NCBI GenBank assembly: GCA_007026445.1
Contig: VDMD01000227.1
Span: 1-28,274 of the forward strand
Direction: 5' to 3'
DNA from: Schizophyllum amplum
Lineage: Eukaryota; Basidiomycota; Agaricomycetes; Agaricales; Schizophyllaceae
Length of the DNA: 28,274 nt
The notes under the pieces are model-generated. The model did not search any database. It saw only the letters and a list, made by a program, of their open reading frames with translations, and was not told the origin of the DNA. The stretch's first letter is position 1; each line of letters starts with the position of its first letter. Below are positions 1 to 10,802 of this stretch, one piece after another. The translations under genes and the position numbers were made by a program.

Positions 1-1186
1 TGTCCGACGCCGTCCCACGCGGGTCGATGTAAGGTGAGTGCACGACGATGAAGCCGTCCAGCTCGTCCGACCCGTCGGCGGAGCTCGACTCGTCCCCGTG
101 ACCGGCCGCGTCCAGAGGCGCCGAGGGCTGGCTGCGCGCGAAGGCGTGGGGCTGGTGGTGAGAGGACGAGTCTTCTGCGCTGGCGTGATCCGGTTCGTTG
201 CACAGGGCCTCAAAGCCCAGCGTGTAATCCATGCCCGTGTCGAAGTCCCGCACGCGCGTGTTTACTCGTTGCCCCTGTCGTCCTCCGCAGGTGACGCCGT
301 CCTCGACGATATGGATGACAATCGCCAGGATGATACGAGCTTAGAGGTCGATGGAATAGATGTCCTCCAGAACGATGTTTCGTCGTCTTCATCGTCGCTC
401 ATGCTGATCCAATTTGTGCCCCTGGCTGCGCGTTCGCGCTGTGCCTTGGCGATGGCGCGCGCTTTGAACTTCGTGAAGCGAAGAGTGTCAGTCGATCTCA
501 TACGACGGAGGCCTTCGAGAGCGGCCAATGCATCGTCGCGCTTCGTAGTACGATAGTGTGTAGACACCGTGCGGCCAGTCGAGTTGGTGTTGCGGGTCGA
601 GGTGGACTCGCGCTTGTCCGTACGCGCGATCTTGACATACGGATCATCGTTAGACGTGGGAATTATAGAGTCTCCGGGAACGAGGTGAAGAATGTCCTCC
701 GGTAAGTGCGTATGTGACGCCACGAGAGTGAGGGCGTGGACGGGAGGTGACATGGGCTTCGAAGAGGTGAGAGTCGGCGAAGCGGGGAGAGGCGCGGTCG
801 GAGGCTTCTTGAGCGGTTGTGTACGGCGAGGATTAACGTCATTACTTCTGCTATACGTTGGTAGATTCCTGCTGGCGGTAGGAGACAGGCTGCAACGAAG
901 GTTAGTGTGGCGCACGCTCGGCGGTTCATGGCACGCACAAAGACGGGAGAAGACCTGACGACCGCTTGGTCGTCTTACTGAGACGTTCTGCGCGTGGGGA
1001 AGGCGCTGCGAGGTCGAGGCTGAGGAAGCTGCTGGACGCGACCGACTGTGTGGGGTATAGCGAGCGCTCGTCCTCGATGAAAGAGTCGTCTGCGAGCGAC
1101 GAGGGTTCGAGTGATTCGGGGAGGCTGCTGTGACGAGAGTGCAGGCCAGAGGTGAAAAACGGCGAATAAGGAGACGCGAACGCCAT
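1..1186 (-). CDS. Unknown Ser-rich protein, 3' end cut by window edge
   Basis: I do not recognise this protein. Exons (minus strand): 1186-939, 889-337, 274-<1; introns 890-938 (49 bp, branch CTAAC) and 275-336 (62 bp). Joining them keeps one frame for at least 358 residues with no stop up to the window edge. The ATG at 1186 (MAFASPYSPFF) sits in a good context (gacgATGGcg). The first 80 residues are rich in Ser, Leu and Pro. The middle holds a basic patch (TTKRDDALAALEGLRRMRS, then FTKFKARAIAKAQRERAARG) followed by an acidic stretch (SDDEDDETSF). The last visible part is again acidic and Ser-rich (DESSSADGSDELDG). No signal peptide, membrane segment or catalytic motif is visible, so it is probably a largely disordered cytosolic or nuclear protein. 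The C-terminus is missing. Confidence 0.7.
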
Positions 1187-2657
1187 CGTCGGCAGACAAG
1201 GGAGGGACAGAAGATGGAACAAGTCCAACCGGGTCGTGAGATAAATATCGTCCTGAACGTGTAAACACCACGCGGCCCGATCGCCCGCTTGATCGACGCT
1301 TGCATCGAACTTGCATTGGCAACGGTTCGATCAGATCAGCATCCGGGCGAGCCGGCTCGCTGCTTCTCGCCCCGCATTGCCCACGAACTTGACGGTTGCG
1401 TCCAGCAGGCGTCGCGCCGCGCCTCTCCCCCGGTCCTCCTCCTGTCATACGCGTCCTCGCTTGCGTTGCTACGGACATGTCATCGTGCCTGCGCGCCGTC
1501 GCCATGATCATCACAAGCGAGCCGTTACAAAAACACGTTCAACGCTACGGAAGCACAAGAAGTCAACGACGGTACACTTGTTACAGCCCAATAGCAACCC
1601 GAGCCTCCAGGAGCCTGTGGGGAGCTGCATAGAAAACCGTTCCGAATCGGAGCCCAGTCGGGGGACCAAGGAGCATCGTCGCAGTCCTGCTCTGAGTCTT
1701 GTTCTGCTCTTCATGTCGCCCTGCGCGACGTCGGTTCAGACGAACATGGGTTGTCCGAGGAGCGAATCGGGAAACTCGAACGTCGCGGAGTCGGAGTCGA
1801 CGGACGTACGGCGCAAGCTGCGGGCGGCAGCAGTCAATTAATCATCACCGTGGGATCAGGGCCTCGAGGGAGTCTGAGATCTGAAGCTGAAGGGTCGAAT
1901 GCAGCAGTGTTTCCGCGAACCGCATGAACGCAAGCTGAACTTCGCATGCACCTGCCGATCCATGGCTCGCGACGTACAGCCATCCTGTCGCATGCATCCA
2001 CACCGCTCGGGCCGCGGAGAAGCACTGTAATGTGGATCTGCAGCATCGGAGTCGAGCATCCTCCCGAGCAGATTTCCTCCTGTGATTCGGGTGAGTCAGT
2101 CTTGCCTAGTCTCGTTGCCACCTTCAAAGCACGCTACGCTATCCAGCAATCTTCCTGGAACATCGTGAAGCTAGCGGTGAGTCAACAACTTACGATGCAA
2201 ACACCGTAACCAGCCGCGCCACATAAAGCGCGCCCACGACACCCGTAGAACATCACGCACTCCACGACACCGCGCGAAGCTCCCGGAACCTGACGAAGAC
2301 GGTGAGTCAGAGCGATAGAACAAGGAGATGGAAGGAAGCCCACCGATAGCATGAGAAGTTGCCCCGTCTATCCTTCAGGATGGCAGGCGCCGCCGCCTCA
2401 TTGGGTGGCGCCTTGCTCAGCAATTCCCTGGCATCTGCCTGGGAGACGCCTCATTCAATAGCTGTCGCGCGAGCGGCATGTGAACGAACCGCCGAGCGGG
2501 TGGCGCGCCTATCTTCCATTCACCGCCGGCTGCCCCAGCCTGTTATCCGGAGCCTGTGTACCTAGTGACACAATCTGGACTTGCTGGATAGCCATGACAG
2601 GCGACATATCGCGGGCCTGCGATCCGGTAATCTCCAAGGCAGACGTTCAGCGATCCG

Positions 2658-2765
2658 GTGTATTGACTGAATTATAGGTGTACTGACTTGTCAATTGTCG
2701 TGTTCTGGCTTGATTGTCGTGACGTTGTCGTGTACTGACTTGATTCTCGTAAGTATACTGACTTG
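2658..2765. repeat. Degenerate short repeat, five copies
   Basis: Five variants of a word close to GTGTACTGACTTG begin at 2658, 2678, 2700, 2730 and 2752 (spacing 20, 22, 30 and 22 bp). Two copies are identical over 13 bases and the others differ at one to three positions. Several are followed by TGATTgTC or a close variant. This is visible directly in the sequence; its function is unknown. Confidence 0.75.
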
Positions 2766-3946
2766 CTTGACATACCAACATCGAGTTGCTAGGCTCCCGA
2801 CTGACAGAGGTTGCTACAACTTCAGTCTTCGCAAGTACCAAGCCGTCATTCAGTGGCAGGCGCACCATTGAATATCGCCTGCAGGCAGTTTCACCGGTGA
2901 AGGCCTCCGAGCGTCGTCTTTCAACGGGAGTTCTCCGTCGTGCTCTGGGCGTGCTACAAGGGCGCGGGCGAGTCTTCCCGCCGATGTCACCTTGAATTGG
3001 GGATGTTATGTAGTCCAAGGTGAACCGTAGATTCAAGCTCGCTGCTCGAGGCTCAAGTTAGTAGATGTCTGGTCCAGAATCGATGCATTGGATACCAATC
3101 GTTAGAGAGGCGGGCCTCCCCGGCGCTCCAGCGGAAGAGACGCAGTAAGTAACGCCCGCACGACCTTGCAGATTGCTTACGCTGAGCTGGAGCTTCGTGC
3201 ATTGAACCATCGCAGCGCACAGTACCCGCTTGAGTCCTAAGGCCTAAGGCAGGTCCCCCTTCTCCCGCGCACCTCGCAACCCTGGGAAAAGGTCTGTGGA
3301 TGGAGAGTAAAGGAAGCTCTGGGAAGCACTGTTTGGTGAGTTACGAACTGTCCAGTATGAGTCTGGTGGGTTGCCTTCAGTAGGCCGAGTGCAGACGAGT
3401 GGCAGGAAACCAGCTCGATTTTGGCCAGCGCGCCGGCCGGATAGAGACCAAATAAAAGGCACAACCAGCATCCACGGTGTGCATGAACTCCATGGCGTGC
3501 GTGGAATATGACAACGGGATAAGGTCGAAGGATGCGACTGCTCGCAAAGCGGACAATGGGACGCATAGCGAGCATATACGAATCATCGAACCACATGCAG
3601 AACAGCGCGCTTCACATGCAGATTCACGAGCCGCATACGCGAATGCTCTTCACGATACTCGGGACTTGCATGCGTCCTCGCCACCGCGTGAGAGAACATC
3701 CAAGTGCGGTTGCGGGGTCGTTTGAGAGACGCGGTGAGCCGCATAGTGTCGGACGAAGTCGGGTAAGCGAAACACGGTCAAGTCGCGTCAAGGCGTGGTG
3801 TGTGAACAGGTTGCAGACGGTCACGAAGTGTGACTTCATGACGTAACACACGTGGTTGCCCACTTCCCAATTTGGTAGGCCTTGTTGTTCAACTCGAACT
3901 GAACCTTTCACGTGCTTCTCGCGCTCAGATATGAAGGTGTACTTCC

Positions 3947-3967
3947 TGCGGCAGCGTTCCTGCCGCA
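3947..3967. repeat. Perfect 8-bp hairpin with 5-base loop
   Basis: TGCGGCAG at 3947-3954 and CTGCCGCA at 3960-3967 are exact inverse complements around the loop cgttc. There is no adjacent gene end, so a transcript-terminator role cannot be argued. It may be a relic of a repeat. Confidence 0.6.
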
Positions 3968-4602
3968 AGAAATGCTGCTACATTACTTCAGGAAGGTGCC
4001 ATTAATGTCTGCAGTAGAAGCGCCAAACGGCGTACTGTAGCCCAAAAGCAATATCAATTGTACATTCACTACAGTAGCTTACCCATTAGCGAAACAGAAA
4101 AATTAATCTGCCACTTCTCCTGGCCGGATTTACGCTTTCGCTCCCAAAAAGTTGATAGCTGTATTCTAGGTGCTTGAAAGTACTGTCATGAATATTTTCA
4201 AGCGGAACGAGCGACGGTAGGGACCTTGGTGCGAGGGTCAAGTAGAGGGCGGGTAAAGCCGACATACCCCTCAACGAAACATCCGGGCCGACGTACCGGC
4301 GAGGCGGCACTCGATGCGTCGCAGACGCTCCCGTCGTCTCTCTGAACCTCGTATACACATATAGAAACTCCTAAGATGCTGTCTTGGAGCAGCTATAGCA
4401 CTTAGAAATGCTTTATGTGCGGACGTCATGTCCCTTGCTACCAACATCATCGTGTCCCGCTCTCCTCGCGCACCGAGCGGGTCACTCTAGACCAACGGAC
4501 ACCAAACTTCGCAGGTAGGTATATCCCAATGGTTATGCATCTTCCCATTTTTTTAGATTTTTTGAGCAAGATCTACGAGGGCGGCGCGTGTCCGAAGCCC
4601 AC

Positions 4603-4638
4603 GTTTCGGTGGGGGGTCATGTTTCGTTGGGGGGTTTG
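4603..4638. repeat. Two tandem 18-bp G-rich units
   Basis: GTTTCGGTGGGGGGTCAT is followed directly by a second unit identical at 14 of 18 positions, each carrying a run of six G. It lies 23 bp beyond the stop codon of the aldolase gene (minus strand), so on that transcript it would be a C-rich stretch in the 3' flank. Confidence 0.7.
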
Positions 4639-4660
4639 ATACTGTATTCAAAGGTCTACT

Positions 4661-5814
4661 CTACGTAGCATAGCCAGAGCTCGCTGTGCCCTCCTTCAAA
4701 TTTCCCGTCGCTGTAGACAAGGCAGACGCGAAGCCATCTACCAGGGTGTCGATGTCGGTGGTCACACTGACCATGTCGAAGCCCTGAGCAAAGCGTTTCT
4801 GCGCCTGCTCACCCGTGAGACCTGAACAACCGTGTCAGCTGATATAATCTAGGAGCCAGCTAGCAGACGTACAAAAGATGGCAGACGTCTTCTTTGCCTT
4901 CTGGCACGCAGCAAGCACTTTCGCGATAGCATCCTCGTGCTCCTGGCTGCCGAACTGCACGCCCATGGATACTGAGAGGTCGAAGGGCCCGATCTTTGGG
5001 ATGGAGTAAGCAAGGGGAAGCGAGGCTAGCTTAGGGTAAAAGAGGACTTACGAAGGCGACGTCAACGCCCTCGGCGAGGATAGCGTCGATATCCCGTACG
5101 GAGTTGGGGTGCTCGATCTGCACAGCGATGACGAGCTCCTGGTCAGCGTCGGCCTTGTAGTCGCCGCCAATGGCGCCCGTCGCATGTGTGAACATGGGGC
5201 CAAAGCCCCGAATACCCGCTGGCGGGTACTTGCAAGCGGCGACGACGTTGCGGACGATTTCCTGGGTGGTATAAGAGACGTGTGGTTGCACATGAACGTA
5301 AGCGACGCACAGCAGAGTTGGCCATGGGAATCATGATGCCATGGGCGCCTGAGTCGAGGGCACGCTAGGGGAGGGTCAATTCGGAGTACACGATGGAAGA
5401 TCGCGGTGCTGACTTTGATCATCCATGGCTTCTCGTCCGGTATGCGGATGAGTGGCGACACGCCACAAGACGCGATCGCGTTCGTCAAGTCATAGTAGTC
5501 CTTGTCTGTAATGGGGGTCATGAGGAATGCACGAGTTATAGTTCGCCACGCGCACCAGTAATCAGACCATGTTCTGTGAAACAGTCAGATATCTACAATG
5601 CAAGTGAGGGATGAGCGGATGTACCTGCATCGACGAGCATCCACGTTACGCCGGATGTGCGTGCAATAGTTCTCGCGATCGCTGTACTGAAGCGGTATCA
5701 GTACATCTAATCGTCCAGAACAGCTCTCGATACGCACCTAGGAAGCGTCAACCACGCGCCAGGCGCCTTCTTGCCTGCGGAGAGGGTCTTGCGAAGGGGG
5801 ATGTCGACAGGCAT
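4661..5814 (-). CDS. HpcH/HpaI family aldolase
   Basis: Class II, metal-dependent aldolase of the HpcH/HpaI (2,4-dihydroxyhept-2-ene-1,7-dioate aldolase) family, which cleaves 2-keto acids to pyruvate plus an aldehyde; substrate not deducible. Eight exons (minus): 5814-5738, 5686-5625, 5573-5556, 5505-5414, 5364-5311, 5261-5052, 4993-4873, 4821-4661. They splice to exactly 264 residues, a normal family length. Family residues seen: EHG (His48, catalytic), Arg73 in LIRIP, metal ligand Glu151 in QIEHPNS, and metal ligand Asp176 in IGPFDLS. The third exon is only 18 bp. The 5' end is supported by AWLTLP and WMLVDAEHGL, which restore the normal N-terminus. No targeting signal is visible, so it is probably cytosolic. 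It is divergent from a sugar transporter, which suggests a role in sugar-acid or aromatic breakdown (inference). Confidence 0.93.
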
Positions 5815-5862
5815 GTTCGGGGGAGGTCAGAACGGAGTACCCCTCGGTAAGTCCGCGCAGCG

Positions 5863-5870
5863 CTTATAAA
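5863..5870 (-). promoter_or_regulatory. TATA-like element of the aldolase gene
   Basis: On the minus strand TTTATAAG lies 49 bp upstream of the aldolase ATG (5814), a usual distance for a fungal core promoter. The assignment is by sequence and position only. Confidence 0.45.
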
Positions 5871-6637
5871 CGCATCTCTTGCCCCGCATACCCATGAAGT
5901 GCCGGCTCAGGGCCGATGGGAAGTGGACGCAAAGGTGCGGTTGTATTGTTTGTTAGGGGTCGGGCCGATTCACCGGTCCTTATGTCCGCCCCGCGATTTG
6001 CCCGGTTTTGCCGTGGCGGACGCATTTCCTCTTCTGCCCATCATTTGACCATGCTTTCGGCGAGCAGCCGCCTGTATCCGCTCTCTGAGCTTTGGCGGTC
6101 CCTAATTTTCTGCACCTTGTGTGCCTAGGAAGAAGGACAGGAGGCCGGACATGGACTTGCAAGTGATTCGGCTGCCATAAATCGGATTTTGTTGCCACGA
6201 AGACCCTCGGCCCACTACTGCTGTCCCCCGGGGCCCCATCTCCACATCGAATCCGGGGTACTAGCTGAGTAGCAGAAGATGGATCAGCTGCTTGCGAACC
6301 CAAAGGACTCCCAGGCTATAAATGTGCACGCACAAGAAGCTTCAGCACGCTCGATTTTGCCTTACGGCGTTCCCTCGTACTTGATCAATTATTGTTTGCT
6401 TTTTCTTTGTTTCGGCCACTTCCCCACCCGATGCTCGCCCCATGGCGCCCAAATCAATATCAACTTTGACCAATTGCGGGGCAGTCCCTCACGCGTGCCT
6501 CCCACCAGTAGCCTGAACAGATCTTCAACAACAGGTGACCTCGGACAGCGGGACTGATATCGGCCTTCCCCCCCACAGTTCGTCCTCGCGACTCGCGATC
6601 GGTCCTTCGCTTCCAGCCCAGGCGCTTGTTAGCTCGG

Positions 6638-6645
6638 TATAAATA
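6638..6645 (+). promoter_or_regulatory. TATA box of the sugar transporter gene
   Basis: TATAAATA, in a locally AT-rich patch that continues to about 6652, lies 62 bp before the transporter ATG. It is followed by a pyrimidine-rich leader (6670-6703). This matches a typical strong fungal core promoter. Confidence 0.6.
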
Positions 6646-6706
6646 TTTAAACGCCGTTACGAGCAAGTCCCGGTCCCCGCATCCCCGCCCCCGCCTCCAC
6701 CCCGCA

Positions 6707-8819
6707 ATGCGTCCCTACATCGTCTTCCTTGGGCTATTTGCCGGTTTAGGTGAGTAGTGTACGTCTAGTGGAGGTCTGTCGAAGCTGACGAGTATGTAGG
6801 ATCTCTCCTCTTTGGGTGAGTACTACGCGCTGCGTCAGGACATGGCGCTCGTACTGAAGGCCACCCAGCTATGACACGGGTATCATCACGACGAGCATCG
6901 CTCATGACAGCTTCAAGGATTGTATGTCTGCACCTCGACGTGTCGTATCACTGATTGACCCGCATCACAGATATGAAGAACCCGGGTGACGCCGCCACTG
7001 GCGCCATCGTAGCCACCTACATCGCTGGCGAGGCGATTGGTGCTATCACGCAGTCGCTCATCGGAGACAAGCTTGGCCGCAAGCGCTTCATGCAGCTTAT
7101 GTGCTTAATCGTGCGTTATGCTTTCTCAAGGAGTCTGCAGCCTGCCAACGAGTCTTCAGGTCACCGCAGGGACAGTTATTCAAACAGCAGCACAGAACTA
7201 CGGCATGTTCCTCGCTGGACGTATTCTCACCGGTATCGCTGTGTATGTCTCATACTTCTAAGTAGATCATTCTCCATCTTTCTAACTCCCTGATAGCGGC
7301 GGTCTTGTCGGCACAGTTCCCATCTTCAATTCGGAGATTAGGTAGGTCGGTTAAATACGTGCAGCCCATTGTCGCTAACGTACTATACCACTCAGCCCAC
7401 CTGAATCTCGTGGTTTAATCGGCGGTCTCTCCGGGTACATGATTGGCATCGGCGGTTTTCTTGCAAACTGGATAGGATACGCCTGCGGCTTCGCGCCCTA
7501 CGGCGAGTTCCAGTGGCGCTTCCCGCTCGCGCTTCAGATCCCTCCCGGCGTCATCCTCTTCCTTGGCCTTCAGTTCTTTCTCCCCGACTCCCCGCGATGG
7601 CTTATCCGCGCCGGCCGTCACGAAGAAGCGCTCGAGGCATTCAAGTCAATTCGGGGGCTAACTACGGTGCGTCGTCTCCTCTGTTCTGCGGCGCTCAATT
7701 GACTCATTTGGTTGTTGCGCAGGATGAGGCATATGTGGAGTTCGAGCAGATGAAGGAGCAGATTCTGTTCGAGATGAAGCATGAAGTTACCAGTCTGTCG
7801 GAGGCCTGGACGAAGTACAAGAAGCGCGTGCTCATCGCCATCGCGGTGCAGACTATGACTTCGCTCTCGGGAGTCAACGTTATCAGTAAGCTTGCGTTGG
7901 CTTTCACATCTTCATTGCCCACTAAACCACACGTAGACTACTATCAGACGACGCTATACAAGCAGCTCGGACAGGTGGGGCAGAACGTCCTGCTGCTGTC
8001 TGGCATCTACGGAACCGTCGGCACGCTCGTCAACATCGTTTCGATCAACCTCATTGACCGCATCGGCCGTGTCAAGCTGCTTGGCTACGCATCCATCGGC
8101 TTATGCATCGACCTCATCTACTCGGCCATTATGGCGCGCGTTTTCACGGGCTCGGACAACAAGGTCGGCAAAGGCTTTGCCATTTTGGGTATCTACATGT
8201 ACACCGCCATCTATTGTGTGTGCTTTTTTGTGATGTGGTTTCCGCACTGACGCTTTCTCGTAGACTTCGGCATCAATAGCACGACATGGTTATACGGTGT
8301 CGAAATCTTGCCGATTTCGCTGCGTAGCAGAGTGTACGAGTGCTTGCTACGCCTAGCTGGCTTGTTCACTCACGCTATCTTCTAGAACCGGCATTGCTTC
8401 GACCTCTCACTTCGTATTCAATATTGCTATCACAGAGGCAGGGCCAAGTGCAAGTGCCTTTTCCCGTCGCTCCCTCGCTGCAGGCTAATTGCGCGTTTAG
8501 GCTTTCGCCAACATTGGAGAGAATTACTATTGTAAGAGGCACGCTTCTGCTCATCTTTATCTCTATTGACATCGCTGCAGACGTCTTCGTGGGTACGACG
8601 CTCTTCTCCGCAATCGCGGTCTTCATGTTCTTCCCTGAGTATGTTCACTTTTTCTTCTCATCGTCTTTCATTTACTGACGACGTCCCAGAACGAAGGGTA
8701 AAACCCTGGAAGCCATCGCAGCCGACTTCGGCGACAAAGTCATCGAGGCGGACGACATGAATCAAGCTGAGAGGGATGTGAAGGCGCTCGAGCAGAGGAT
8801 TGAGCGGCCACGAGTATGA
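6707..8819 (+). CDS. MFS sugar transporter (sugar porter family)
   Basis: Twelve-helix plasma-membrane sugar/H+ symporter type. Exons: 6707-6749, 6800-6815, 6869-6921, 6971-7110, 7160-7242, 7297-7341, 7396-7666, 7723-7885, 7937-8215, 8264-8333, 8386-8449, 8501-8531, 8581-8638, 8690-8819. They join to 481 residues. Family motifs: LLFGYDTG in helix 1; GDKLGRKR (residues 69-76) between helices 2 and 3; PPESRG; PDSPRW (190-195) before the central loop; IDRIGRVKLL; and FFPETKGKTLE after helix 12. The protein starts almost directly at helix 1, shorter at the N-terminus than many relatives. Exon 2 is 16 bp. Intron 11 (8450-8500) begins GCAAGT instead of GT; this is the splice found that keeps the conserved reading (EAGPSAFANIGENYY). 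The substrate cannot be told. The gene is divergent from the aldolase and followed on the same strand by a sugar kinase. Confidence 0.95.
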
Positions 8820-9407
8820 AGCATTTCGAGCAAGGCGCACTAGACTTGATGGCCGGCTGTATTATCTTCTCACTTTGATGGCACTCCTGCGCGCACTTCC
8901 TGGAGCTCTACGCAAGATGGTACTCATATCATTATTCGGACTTGGGCTCAGTGGATACAAATGCACTGCGCGAGAGGCCTCAGGCTCCAGAACCAAGTCC
9001 GAAGAACGGTGCCATTCGGGAAAAAGAATCATGTTTTAGTTACCTGACGTACCTCCCTTACCTACAAGGAAATTTCTCGAAGTTCGACGAGCTCGCGAGA
9101 GGTTGCGGCTTGATTTGCCTGCCTTGTAAGGCAGGTACGTCACGTAAGTTAGCTGACTATGACGTGTTTTTGTTTCCCGAACAGTACAGGGCCTTATTTC
9201 CGAGTGACACTGGCAGCGGACGGCCGGAAGGATAGGCCCGGGTTCCGACAGGAATTTCCGACCGGCGGCGACGCGAGATCAGGCGCCTTCAGAAAAGGCG
9301 GCGAGATGGGTCTCTCCTCGTATCTCCCCTGCTTCTTCGAAGCTGCACGTCTGTCCCGACATCTGCCACACTAGCTGGTACCAGCCATTCTCAAGTACGG
9401 AAACGAT
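8820..9407. other. Gap between transporter and kinase
   Basis: A 588-bp spacer between two plus-strand genes. It must hold the 3' end of the transporter transcript and the promoter of the kinase. Its main visible structure is the inverted repeat at 9040-9147. Open frames here lack any recognisable motif. Confidence 0.5.
9040..9147. repeat. 108-bp inverted-repeat (hairpin) element
   Basis: Arms of 22 bp at 9040-9061 and 9126-9147 are inverse complements at 20 of 22 positions, including an uninterrupted TGACGTACCT / AGGTACGTCA. The spacer is 64 bp. Overlapping the right arm is a second palindrome, CCTGCCTT-gt-AAGGCAGG (9118-9135). TTAG stands immediately left (9036-9039) and again one base beyond the right arm (9149-9152), which could be a remnant target duplication. 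It may be a small non-autonomous (MITE-like) element, or a transcript-end structure for the transporter. Confidence 0.65.
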
Positions 9408-10569
9408 ATGCCTCTCTGTGTCGTGCGCGGTTCCATCAGTGAGTCGTGCTTGCTCTCAGCTCTGAGGGGTAGTGCATGCTGAACTAAGGATCCTCAGACT
9501 GCGATGAGTACTTCAAAGGTGCGCAGCACATCAGTCGGGTCTACTGCCGCTAACTCGGGTACAGTGAAAGCCATCGGCCGCCCCGGGGAGACGATCTCAT
9601 CCTTCGGTTATTCAAAGGGGATCGGGGGCAAGGGCGCGAACCAGGCGCTCGCCGTAGCGCGTGCTGCTGGAACACCCAAGGGCGACGTGCATTTTATCGG
9701 CGCTGTCGGCGCAGATGGGACGTGGATCAAGGAGCAGCTGCGCGCCTGGGACATCAACGTCGAGCAGGTTGCGAACACGGGGGACGCACTACCCACCGGC
9801 CGCGCTATGATCCAGGTTGCGGAGGACGGAGAAAATGCTATTCGTGCGTTAGCGATATGCTGCCTGGTGTGCACATTTTTTGACGGTCTCTCACGCAGTA
9901 CTGTTTCCCGGCGCCAATTTTGACGAGTCACACGAGATGTCGGTGGCGGATGCGTATTTCCCCGCGGGGACGACGCACCTTCTTGTCCAGAACGAAATTA
10001 CGATGAAGAGCACCCTCGCCGCCCTCGCCGCTGCGAAGGCCAACTCCTCTGCGCCAGTGACCACTGTGTTCAACCCCTCCCCAATGCCACTACCAGATCA
10101 GCTCAAGGTATTCCCCTGGCACCAGATTGACTGGCTCCTCATCAACGAAGGCGAAGGCCAGGAGCTCTTTGCACTCCTACAGGGCTCGCGTCATGCCGGA
10201 TCCGTTGAAGCGCTGCTCCAGAACCTCACCGCGCTGGACTTCTTCGCCCAGACAAATATCATCTGCACTCTCGGCGGAGACGGACTCGCCGCTTGTACCT
10301 TGCAGAATGGCACCAGGGCTTTCACGCGTCTGCCAGCGGCGAAGTTGCAGGGCGATATTCGGGACACCACAGGGGCGGGGGATACGTTCACGGGATACTT
10401 TGTGCGAGGGTTAATGGAGCTTGAGGAAGCGCAGGTGGCATCAGAGGGAGAGGTGCTGACAGCTGCTCTGAACCGTGCGGTAAAAGCAGCAGGGATGTGT
10501 GTAGAGAAAACAGGGACTGTCGACAGTATACCGCACCGCAAAGACGTCGAGAAGCGGATGCATCTGTAA
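9408..10569 (+). CDS. Ribokinase-like PfkB-family sugar kinase
   Basis: ATP-dependent carbohydrate kinase of the PfkB/ribokinase family. Exons 9408-9438, 9498-9518, 9565-9843 and 9899-10569 give 333 residues. Motifs in order: RGSINCDEYF substrate-lid N-terminus; GGKGANQALAVARA (residues 38-51, PfkB signature 1); LLFPGANF; NEGE (193-196, Mg/ATP region); CTLGGDGL; and DTTGAGDTFTGYF (266-278, PfkB signature 2), in which Asp272 is the expected catalytic base. The overall pattern resembles ribokinase more than adenosine kinase or fructokinase, but the phosphate acceptor is not proven. The second exon is 21 bp. Introns 1-3 are 59, 46 and 55 bp. Cytosolic. It lies downstream of the sugar transporter and may act on the imported sugar (inference). 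Confidence 0.93.
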
Positions 10570-10802
10570 AAAATAGTACTATACATCCTCAAAGAACAAT
10601 ATAACGAAAACAAACGGCCGGAAAACCCGATATGAACGATGCATGCTCGGGTTGTGGGTCCACGTCGGATATAGCCGAACCACGCTGATCGATCGAATCT
10701 CCCTTCCCGATACGGCAGCCATTGTACTTTGGCATCCTATCGTTAAACTTCCACCACGACATCGGTAGACCCCCACTACGCCCTCATTCAAATCCTACCA
10801 CT

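Larger units (their letters stand above)
1187..4660. other. 3.5 kb with no supported gene
   Basis: Short open frames exist on both strands, but none has convincing composition, a splice-connected partner or a recognisable motif. The part near 1187 is presumably the promoter of the upstream minus-strand gene. The stretch about 3980-4200 is more AT-rich than its surroundings. Contents noted separately are a degenerate repeat at 2658-2765, a hairpin at 3947-3967 and a G-rich direct repeat at 4603-4638. An inverted 8-mer (tactgtag / ctacagta) lies at about 4033-4077. The region may contain decayed transposon sequence, but nothing coding for a transposase, integrase or reverse transcriptase could be recognised. 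Confidence 0.55.
5815..6706. other. Divergent promoter region, aldolase / sugar transporter
   Basis: An 892-bp gap between the starts of two divergent genes. TATA-like elements sit near each end (5863-5870 minus, 6638-6645 plus). Words matching the relaxed carbon-repressor consensus SYGGRG on one strand (CCCCAC, CCCCGC) occur near 6420, 6570 and 6680-6705. Such words are frequent by chance in GC-rich DNA. No additional gene is supported. Confidence 0.5.

Noticed and set aside
38..556. 172-codon plus-strand frame at the left edge
   Set aside because: It overlaps the spliced minus-strand Ser-rich gene, whose three exons keep frame and have proper splice sites; the plus frame has no recognisable content.
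2647..3036. 129-codon minus-strand frame that might be part of a retroelement polyprotein
   Set aside because: No integrase, protease or reverse-transcriptase motif, and part of it merely translates the short repeats.
1187..4660. tRNA genes
   Set aside because: Words resembling a B box (GGTTCGA) near 1105 and 1325 lack the following CC and any cloverleaf partner.
6400..6706. Carbon-repressor (CreA/Mig1-like) binding sites upstream of the transporter
   Set aside because: The consensus is short and GC-rich, and similar words are common throughout the window, so they are mentioned only as words, not annotated as sites.
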